A stretch of 11,731 bases of DNA. Source: a bacterium (GTDB lineage Bacteria; Armatimonadota; Fimbriimonadia; Fimbriimonadales; JBAXQP01). The translations under genes and the position numbers were made by a program. The notes beneath the pieces are model-generated. The model was not told the origin of the DNA. It saw nothing but the letters and a program-made list of their open reading frames with translations, and did not search any database. Below, in pieces: positions 6,246 through 11,731 of this stretch (positions are counted from its first letter, which is position 1; the number at the start of each line of letters is the position of its first letter). The stretch is from contig JBAXQP010000057.1 of assembly GCA_037131655.1 (NCBI GenBank), forward strand, positions 1 through 11,731, given 5' to 3'.

Positions 6246-6254
6246 AGTATATCA
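6246..6254 (-). promoter_or_regulatory. extended -10 promoter of the toxin-antitoxin pair
   Basis: On the minus strand TGA-TATACT (6254-6246) has the TGn extension and five of six -10 bases. The predicted RNA start near 6239 coincides with the first bases of the GGAGGT ribosome-binding site, so the leader would be only about 13 nt. No good -35 is seen, as is common for extended -10 promoters. It places the pair under its own promoter, separate from the upstream his operon. Confidence 0.5.
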
Positions 6255-6295
6255 CAGCCCTTTAACTCGATGAGCTAACCTTAGTAGCCTTTTAC

Positions 6296-7018
6296 CTATT
6301 TCCCCACATTAATCGCCTCATTTAAATCGAAAGCGCCCGCATAAAGGGCTTTGCCTATGATTACGCCTTCTATGCCTAGGGGGGTTAGGGGGAGGAGGGA
6401 TTTGATGTCTTCCAGAGTGCTGACGCCGCCGGAGGCGATTACGGGGATTGAGATTGCTTCGCACATTTCTCGCATTTTGTCTAAACTTACACCCTGGAGC
6501 ATGCCGTCTTGGGAGATGTCGGTGTAGATGACACGGCATGCGCCTAACGCTTCCATGCGTTTGGCGAATTCGATAGCTGTTTCGTTAGTATCTTCTTGCC
6601 AACCTTTGACGGAAACTCGGCCATGACGCGCATCTAAGCCAACTGCTACTTTTTCACCGAACTGATTAAAGAACTTAGCCGCAAGTTGTTCGTCTTGGGC
6701 AAGGGAAGTGCCGACGACCACGCGTGAAACTCCCAAAGTCAGCATCATTTCAGCTGTATGAAGTGATCTTACTCCACCGCCGAATTGTACGGGGATATTA
6801 ACCCTTCTGAGCATCTCACGAATAACCGCGACATTTTGAGGCGCTCCTGCTTTGGCTCCATCAAGGTCGACTACATGAAGCCATTCTGCCCCTAAGCTCT
6901 GCCACTTTTCAGCCATTAGCCAAGGTTCTTCGGAGTAAACAGTAGCCGAATCAAATCGCCCCTGTGTGAGCCGAACACATCTGCCGTCTTGTATATCAAT
7001 TGCTGGAAATATTATCAT
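6296..7018 (-). CDS. hisA: HisA, ProFAR isomerase
   Basis: Phosphoribosylformimino-5-aminoimidazole carboxamide ribotide isomerase, the Amadori-type step of histidine synthesis that makes the substrate of HisF/HisH. The protein is 240 residues, the usual length, a beta/alpha barrel with two half-barrel repeats. Catalytic Asp residues are D8 in FPAIDIQDG and D129 in VGLDARHG. Phosphate-binding loops are QFGGGVRS (79-86) and IASGGVS late in the chain. The segment YTDISQDGM is typical. It starts 19 nt after hisH ends, with only a weak AGG upstream, and is the last gene of the operon seen here. It stops with TAG. No hairpin terminator is visible in the short gap before the antitoxin gene. Confidence 0.95.
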   Translation of the reverse strand: MIIFPAIDIQDGRCVRLTQGRFDSATVYSEEPWLMAEKWQSLGAEWLHVVDLDGAKAGAPQNVAVIREMLRRVNIPVQFGGGVRSLHTAEMMLTLGVSRVVVGTSLAQDEQLAAKFFNQFGEKVAVGLDARHGRVSVKGWQEDTNETAIEFAKRMEALGACRVIYTDISQDGMLQGVSLDKMREMCEAISIPVIASGGVSTLEDIKSLLPLTPLGIEGVIIGKALYAGAFDLNEAINVGK

Positions 7019-7037
7019 AGTCGTAAAAACCTATTTG

Positions 7038-7652
7038 CTATCCTAAGTTTGCGAAATTTTCTAGCATCTTTAAGCCTACAGCGCCGCTTTTTTCTGGGTG
7101 GAATTGGGTGGCGTAGAGGTTGTCTTTTTGGACGGCTGCGCAAAAGGTTAGGCCGTAATCGGATTCGGCGGAGATGACACTTTCGTCAGTTGGGGCAGGG
7201 TAATAGGAGTGTACGAAATAGACAAACGCTCCGTCCTCAATCCCTTCAAATAGTCGTGATGGGCGTAGCTTGAGAGAGTTCCAACCCATATGGGGAACTT
7301 TTAATGTGGGGTCTTTGATGACATCGCGAAAAGGCAATACGCGGCCGGGGAGGATGCCTAAACCGGGCCATTCTCCCATTTCTTCCCCAACATCAAATAG
7401 CATCTGTAGGCCAAGACATATTCCCAAAAAAGGCTTTCCTTGTGCGATTACTTCCTTGACAACCTCATCCATCGACAGCTTGCGCATATTTGCCATACAA
7501 GCGCCGAATGCGCCCACTCCCGGCAACACAACCTTATCCGCTTGCCGAACTTTATCAGGGTCGGAAGTTATTTCAGCAACGACCCCTAGCTTTTCAAAAG
7601 CTTTTTGGACGCTCCGCAGGTTGCCCATGCCGTAATCGATGATACATATCAT
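7038..7652 (-). CDS. hisH: HisH, glutaminase subunit of imidazole glycerol phosphate synthase
   Basis: A class I glutamine amidotransferase of 204 residues, which hydrolyses glutamine and passes ammonia to HisF. The catalytic triad is visible: nucleophile C79 in FLGICLGLQ, and H185 and E187 in QFHPEKSG. The family segments DYGMGNLRSV (6-15) and LPGVGAFG (43-50) are present. It overlaps hisB by 4 nt (ATGA), so the two are translationally coupled. Its obligate partner hisF is not in this window. The stop is TAG and the family-typical end supports it as a true stop. Confidence 0.95.
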   Translation of the reverse strand: MICIIDYGMGNLRSVQKAFEKLGVVAEITSDPDKVRQADKVVLPGVGAFGACMANMRKLSMDEVVKEVIAQGKPFLGICLGLQMLFDVGEEMGEWPGLGILPGRVLPFRDVIKDPTLKVPHMGWNSLKLRPSRLFEGIEDGAFVYFVHSYYPAPTDESVISAESDYGLTFCAAVQKDNLYATQFHPEKSGAVGLKMLENFANLG

Positions 7653-8254
7653 TCAATCATGCCTTTTGTGGAGGGAACTTCGTTGTTTTTGAGGCGTCGA
7701 ACAGCCATTCCTAATGCTCTTCCAAAGGCTTTAAATATAGCTTCGGCAATATGGTGTGTATTCGAGCCGGAAAGCTGCTTGATGTGAAGCGTAAGTCCTG
7801 CATGTTGGCATACGGCGCGGAAGAACTCTTCGATCATCTCGGTCGACATACCGCCGATATGGTCGCGGGTATAGGTGACTTCAAAGCTCAAGAAGGTGCG
7901 CCCGGAGAAGTCCATCGATACCATTACCAGCGCTTCATCCATTGGTAGCACAACCCAGCCATATCGCTCGATGCCACGTTTATTTCCAAGGGCTTTGTGC
8001 AGAGCTTTACCAAAGCAGATACCGATGTCTTCAACAGTGTGGTGTTCATCGACTTCGATATCACCGGTTGCCTGGATAGACAAATCGATTTTCGATTGGT
8101 AGGCAATATGATTAAGCATGTGATCGAAAAAACCAATCCCCGTTTTAATTTCACCAAGACCGGCTGCATCTAATGTAATTGCCAGGGCGATATTGGTTTC
8201 TTTGGTTTCTCGTTCAACTTCAGCAAAACGATCTCGTAAATCTTCAGTTTTCAT
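7649..8254 (-). CDS. hisB: HisB, imidazoleglycerol-phosphate dehydratase
   Basis: Monofunctional imidazoleglycerol-phosphate dehydratase, 201 residues, without the histidinol-phosphatase domain fused in enterobacteria. Manganese-binding histidine motifs are FFDHMLNHI (42-50), DEHHTVEDIG (69-78) and THHIAEAIFKAFGRAL (166-181). DFSGR at 115-119 is also a family signature. The frame is open up to 8302, but the ATG at 8254 has GGGAG 6 nt upstream and gives the family's usual N-terminus. It overlaps the 3' end of hisD by 11 nt and the 5' end of hisH by 4 nt, fitting one polycistronic mRNA. Confidence 0.95.
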   Translation of the reverse strand: MKTEDLRDRFAEVERETKETNIALAITLDAAGLGEIKTGIGFFDHMLNHIAYQSKIDLSIQATGDIEVDEHHTVEDIGICFGKALHKALGNKRGIERYGWVVLPMDEALVMVSMDFSGRTFLSFEVTYTRDHIGGMSTEMIEEFFRAVCQHAGLTLHIKQLSGSNTHHIAEAIFKAFGRALGMAVRRLKNNEVPSTKGMIE

Positions 8255-9542
8255 TAGAATCTCCCTTTTTTCGTACTTTCGCAGCATACACGTGCGCATC
8301 AAATCCTTCTATTTGTCCTAACGCTTCTATCATCGGCGTTGCTTTCTGCAGAGCTTCGGAATCATAAGAAATTACGCTGGTTTTCTTGACAAAATCATCC
8401 ACATTAAGCGGCGATGCGAATCTGGCCGAACCACTGGTGGGCAGTGTGTGGCTTGGCCCTGCGGCGTAATCTCCAAGAGATTGGGGTGAGTAATTGCCCA
8501 ATAAGATCGCTCCCGCCGATTTAACTTTCGACAGCCAACTCATCGGTTCCTTCACCATTAGCGAAAGATGTTCCGGCGCAACTTTATTGGCCCACTCAAT
8601 CGCTTCAGTGATATCGCCGGTGATGATGACCGCGCTGTGCTTGAGTGATGCCTTTAAGATTTCACATCGAGGATGGAGTGCGGTTTGACGTTCGATCTCA
8701 TCGAGTACCTTTTTGGCAAGCGATTCATCGGGTGTGAGGAGAAATGCGCTGCAATCCTCGGCATGCTCGGCTTGAACTAAGAGGTCAGCTGCGACAAACA
8801 TTGGATTAGCAGTCTCGTCTGCCACAACGCAGACTTCACTTGGTCCGGCTAACATATCGACCCCAACCATTCCCCAAATCATGCGTTTGGCGAGGTTAAC
8901 ATATACATTTCCCGGCCCAACTACTTTGTCCACTTTCGGAACTGTTTGAGTGCCGAATGCCATCGCAGCGATTGCTTGGGCTCCACCGATAGAGAAAACC
9001 TTGTCAACTCCAGCCTCGCCGGCAGCAAAAAGCACTGAAGGCGGTAGCGTTCCGTCTTTTAATGGCGGAACGCAAAGAATAATTTCCTTTACACCTGCTA
9101 CAAAGGCTGGAATGCAGTTCATTAGGACAGAACTAGGATAAATCGCTTTTCCGCCGGGAACATAAACACCAACACGCTCTAACGGGGTGAGCATTTGGCC
9201 TGCCCAACCGCCGTCTCTTGTATTCATCCACCAAGAGGCGCGACGTTGGTTAGAGTGATACTCCGTAATTCGTGCGGCAGCGTTTCGAATAGCGGTCTGC
9301 AGATGTATAGGCGTGTTGTTACGAGCCTTTTCGAATTCATTGGAAGGCACGCGAAAGTCTTCGAGAGTCGGGCAGTCCCACAGGCGAGAGTATTCCAAAA
9401 CTGCCTCATCGCCACGCAGACGCACATTATCGACAATCTCCCGAACTTTCATTTCGAGATCAGGATTATCCTCGAAAAACGGCCTCTTTATAGCCGCTTC
9501 TATTTCCTTATGATTATCTTTTTTTGTATTAAAAATAAGCAT
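8244..9542 (-). CDS. hisD: HisD, histidinol dehydrogenase
   Basis: Catalyses the last two oxidations, L-histidinol to L-histidine, with NAD and zinc. At 432 residues it has the usual length. Zinc ligands and catalytic residues match the family: Q257 and H260 in QAEH, E324 and H325 in APEHLSLM, D358 in GDYAAGPSH, H365, and the C-terminal FDAH histidine. GVYVPGGKAIYPSSVLM (125-141) and VVGPGN (207-212) belong to the NAD/substrate region. It begins 8 nt after gltX with no clear Shine-Dalgarno site, so it may depend on translation of gltX. All active-site residues are present. Confidence 0.96.
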   Translation of the reverse strand: MLIFNTKKDNHKEIEAAIKRPFFEDNPDLEMKVREIVDNVRLRGDEAVLEYSRLWDCPTLEDFRVPSNEFEKARNNTPIHLQTAIRNAAARITEYHSNQRRASWWMNTRDGGWAGQMLTPLERVGVYVPGGKAIYPSSVLMNCIPAFVAGVKEIILCVPPLKDGTLPPSVLFAAGEAGVDKVFSIGGAQAIAAMAFGTQTVPKVDKVVGPGNVYVNLAKRMIWGMVGVDMLAGPSEVCVVADETANPMFVAADLLVQAEHAEDCSAFLLTPDESLAKKVLDEIERQTALHPRCEILKASLKHSAVIITGDITEAIEWANKVAPEHLSLMVKEPMSWLSKVKSAGAILLGNYSPQSLGDYAAGPSHTLPTSGSARFASPLNVDDFVKKTSVISYDSEALQKATPMIEALGQIEGFDAHVYAAKVRKKGDSNEN

Positions 9543-9550
9543 TTTTGTAG

Positions 9551-11014
9551 TTAGCGTTTCACTTTTTCAAGCGTTTTCTCAAGACGTTTAATGACTCGGT
9601 CTTTGCCCAGAACTACAATGGTTTCGAATAAGCCGGGGCCGATGGTTCGGCCGGTTAGGGCCACTCGGGTTGGATGGATAATGTTACCGGCGCTTAGTTC
9701 TTTCTCCTCGGCGACTTTTCGGATAACAGCTTCAATCTCATCGTGATTCCAGTTCTTTATGGCACTGAACAATTCGACTTCGCGCAGTAGAATGGCTAGG
9801 ACGTAATCTTTACCCATCCACTTATCCCACGCCTTGGCATCTACTTCTGGTTCTTCCTTAAAGAAGAACTCTGTGACAGTCGGCGCTTCGGATAATAGCT
9901 TCATGCGCTCTTGTTCAAGAGCGATCACTTGCTCGGCATAAAGTTTCTGCTCGGGTGTGATTTCAACCGGAAGTAGCCCCGCTTCCTGCAGATATGGCAG
10001 GCAGTAATTAGTCAAATCCTCTACGCTCATATGGCGGATATAATAGCCGTTCATCCAGTTGAGTTTTTCATGGTCGAATACCGCCCCGGATTTAAGACAG
10101 CCTTCGAGAGTAAATTTCTCGATAGTCTCCTCAACAGTAAGTAGTTCCTGATCGTTCCCCGGTGACCACCCCAATATTGATAGAAAGTTAAAAATCGTAT
10201 GCGGCAGATAGCCCATGGCGACGAAGTCCATGAAATTGGTTGTGCCATGTCGTTTCGAGAGCTTGCTGCGATCAGGGCCGAGCAATAGCGACAAATGAGC
10301 AAACTGCGGCGGATCCCAGCCGAAGCCTTCGTAAAGCATGATGTGTTTCGGTGTACTAGAAATCCAGTCCTCGCCGCGTATGACATGACTGATCGTCATC
10401 ATGTGGTCGTCTACAACATTGGCGAGGTGATAGGTCGGCCAACCATCGGCTTTGAGAAGCACCTGATCGTCGATGAGTTTGTTCTCGAACTCTGTCCAGC
10501 CTCTGACAATATCGTTCCAGCCGGTTTTGCCTTCGCGTTTGACCTTTAATCGAATGACAAACGGCTCCTTCTCCGCTACGAGCTTGGCGCGTTCTTCGTC
10601 AGAAATCTTTATGCAGTGGCGATCGTAGCCGGTGGGTAGACCAGCCGCGCGCTGCTTCTCTCTAATCTGATCGAGTCTTTCTTTCGAACACCAGCACTTG
10701 TAGGCGACACCCTTATCGAGCAATTCCTGGGCGGCGTTTTGGTAGAAAGACAGACGTTCACTTTGAATGTAGGGACCGCAGGCGCCGCCGACTTCAGGGC
10801 CTTCATCCCAATTACATCCAAGCCATGAAAGCGCTTTATAAAGTTGTTCTGTTGCGCCCGGCACTTCACGCTCACGGTCGGTATCTTCAATTCGAAGGAT
10901 AAATTTTCCGCCCGTGTGGTGCGCAAAAAGCCAGTTGAATAGTCCCGTATGGACGGTTCCAACGTGGGGTGGCCCTGTTGGACTCGGCGCAAATCGTACT
11001 CGTACTTCGCTCAT
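9551..11014 (-). CDS. gltX: GltX, glutamyl-tRNA synthetase
   Basis: Class I aminoacyl-tRNA synthetase charging tRNA-Glu, 487 residues, full length. The first signature is FAPSPTGPPHVGTVHTGLFNW (HIGH variant HVGT at 17-20) and the second is KLSKRHGT at 251-258 (KMSKS variant). A zinc-binding CxC...YxxxC unit (C107, C109, Y130, C134) lies in the insertion domain. RIEDTDRER (41-49) and RGEDWISSTPKH (213-224) are family motifs. The C-terminal anticodon-binding domain is present and ends normally. The start ATG at 11014 has GAGG 6 nt upstream. It is first in the operon leading to hisD. Whether it is discriminating or also charges tRNA-Gln cannot be judged safely here; no gatCAB genes are in the window. 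Confidence 0.96.
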   Translation of the reverse strand: MSEVRVRFAPSPTGPPHVGTVHTGLFNWLFAHHTGGKFILRIEDTDREREVPGATEQLYKALSWLGCNWDEGPEVGGACGPYIQSERLSFYQNAAQELLDKGVAYKCWCSKERLDQIREKQRAAGLPTGYDRHCIKISDEERAKLVAEKEPFVIRLKVKREGKTGWNDIVRGWTEFENKLIDDQVLLKADGWPTYHLANVVDDHMMTISHVIRGEDWISSTPKHIMLYEGFGWDPPQFAHLSLLLGPDRSKLSKRHGTTNFMDFVAMGYLPHTIFNFLSILGWSPGNDQELLTVEETIEKFTLEGCLKSGAVFDHEKLNWMNGYYIRHMSVEDLTNYCLPYLQEAGLLPVEITPEQKLYAEQVIALEQERMKLLSEAPTVTEFFFKEEPEVDAKAWDKWMGKDYVLAILLREVELFSAIKNWNHDEIEAVIRKVAEEKELSAGNIIHPTRVALTGRTIGPGLFETIVVLGKDRVIKRLEKTLEKVKR

Positions 11015-11045
11015 TCATTGCCTCAATATGGTTTGTAGTACGAGG

Positions 11046-11075
11046 GTTATAACATAAAAGGCCCTTTGAATGCAA
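11046..11075 (-). promoter_or_regulatory. candidate promoter of the gltX-his operon
   Basis: On the minus strand TATAAC (11051-11046) has five of six -10 bases. TTGCAT lies 18 nt upstream (11075-11070) as a weak -35. The RNA would start near 11039, giving a leader of about 25 nt that includes GAGG at 11024-11021. No attenuator, leader peptide rich in His codons or T-box could fit in this short leader. Confidence 0.4.
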
Positions 11076-11096
11076 ATCCGACCTAGCAACGCCTTG

Positions 11097-11125
11097 TTGA
11101 CAACCTTCAAAGAGCGTGGTATGCT
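11097..11125 (+). promoter_or_regulatory. sigma70-like promoter of radC
   Basis: A perfect TTGACA (11097-11102), a 17-nt spacer and TATGCT (11120-11125) form a strong sigma70 promoter. RNA would start at or beside the ATG at 11133, which is 7 nt after the -10, so the mRNA would be leaderless. The -35 lies inside a 9-nt palindrome GTTG-A-CAAC (11096-11104). Confidence 0.65.
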
Positions 11126-11132
11126 TGGCTCG

Positions 11133-11731
11133 ATGGGGAATGAAGAGACGGGAATTGAATATACAGCGGAAAAGGCGCTTCCTGCGGAAGAATGTCCGCG
11201 TGAGCGATTGGTGCGTTTGGGTGCAGGTTCGCTTAGCACTATTGAGCTGCTGGCGATCCTATTAAAGGGCAATGTAGATGAGTCGCAGGCGCTTGATGCG
11301 GCTAGTGAATTGTTGAAGCAGTTCGATGGTATTCGCGGCTTAGCTTCGGGTTCGCTAAATGAAATAGCTGATATATCCCTAATTGGGCAAGACAGGGCGG
11401 TGATGGTGCTTGCCGCATTGGAACTCGGTCGGCGGGTTTCGTTAGCGGGAATTGGAGAACGCAAGGAAATCCATGGCCCTGAAGATGTATTTGCCATTCT
11501 CAGCGGCACTCTGCGCGATGAAAAACGCGAACATTTTTATGCCCTGCTGATGAATACTAAGAATTTTGTGATGAGAATAAGCCCAATCAGCATCGGTACG
11601 CTCGATATGAGCCTTGTTTCACCCCGCGAACTTTTCAGAGAGGCAATTCGAGAGGGGGCGGCGGGAGTAATTGCAGCACATAATCATCCAAGCGGTGATG
11701 CATAGCCGTCAAAAGACGATATAGAAATTAC
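11133..11731 (+). pseudogene. radC: radC (JAB-domain), interrupted by an in-frame TAG and cut by the window end
   Basis: A RadC-family protein (UPF0758), often called a DNA repair protein though its role is unsettled. The N-terminal part (about 22-105) has the family's CPRERLVRLGAGSLSTIELLAILL and a helix-hairpin-helix-like region. The JAB/MPN metalloprotease-like domain follows, with E133 in KREHF and the AAHNHPSGD motif (H183, H185). Two codons after this Asp region a TAG (11703-11705) ends the frame at residue 190. The same frame then continues with PSKDDIEI, the normal continuation of the family (HNHPSGDPxPSxxDI). The Ser and Asp that complete the metal site are thus beyond the stop. It is a point nonsense change with no frameshift, or a sequence error near the window edge. 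Starts at 11070 or 11121 are in frame, but 11133 fits the promoter. Confidence 0.8.

Noticed and set aside
7674..7701. GGAACTT followed after 16 nt by TCGAA, resembling an ECF promoter on the plus strand.
   Set aside because: It lies antisense inside hisB with no plus-strand gene after it. It shows how easily such a match arises by chance.
11015..11509. A minus-strand open frame of 164 codons opposite radC.
   Set aside because: It is antisense to well-conserved radC sequence, is Ser/Ala/Pro-rich in the manner of a shadow frame, and would overlap the gltX promoter.
11703..11705. TAG as a recoded sense codon in this organism.
   Set aside because: At least five other genes in the window end properly at TAG, so a general recoding is not supported.

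Overview
This is a bacterial chromosomal window of moderate G+C with tightly packed protein genes and no recognisable rRNA, tRNA, CRISPR array or transposase. The lineage cannot be fixed from sequence alone. One trait stands out. Three genes (polysaccharide deacetylase, a small CxxC protein and radC) have a -10-like hexamer exactly 7 nt before the best ATG and no usable Shine-Dalgarno site. This is the arrangement of leaderless mRNAs, well known from Deinococcus-Thermus and Actinobacteria. Other genes (sigma, anti-sigma factors, hisB, gltX, the antitoxin) have ordinary Shine-Dalgarno sites. TAG is used as a normal stop by at least five genes, so the genetic code looks standard.

Left part (1-1740): about 335 bp of non-coding DNA with purine-rich short repeats, a dispersed-repeat-like segment and a probable terminator. 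Then comes a minus-strand ROK-family regulator whose winged-helix N-terminus is intact but whose sugar-kinase catalytic and zinc motifs are lost.

Envelope-stress cluster (1811-4986): a membrane-anchored NodB-type polysaccharide deacetylase, an ECF sigma factor overlapping its 3' end, and a zinc-finger anti-sigma factor lie on the plus strand. An ECF-type promoter-like sequence sits inside the deacetylase 3' end, just before the sigma gene, and suggests autoregulation. Facing them is a second membrane-anchored zf-HC2 protein on the minus strand, with its own sigma70-like promoter and no adjacent sigma gene.

Middle (5084-6226): an unrecognised protein with two CxxC pairs, then a minus-strand DUF433/DUF5615 toxin-antitoxin pair (antitoxin first, GTGA overlap).

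Right part (6296-11014): a minus-strand operon transcribed gltX-hisD-hisB-hisH-hisA with 8-19 nt gaps or short overlaps. It joins glutamyl-tRNA synthetase to four histidine biosynthesis genes. hisF, hisI, hisG and hisC are not in the window. Diverging from gltX is radC, with a strong sigma70-like promoter. The radC frame is broken by an in-frame TAG inside its JAB metal-binding motif and is cut off by the window end.

Most of the window is ordinary. I see no clearly new system. The best leads are the fixed-spacing leaderless starts, the ECF locus with a facing second anti-sigma protein, and the interrupted radC.
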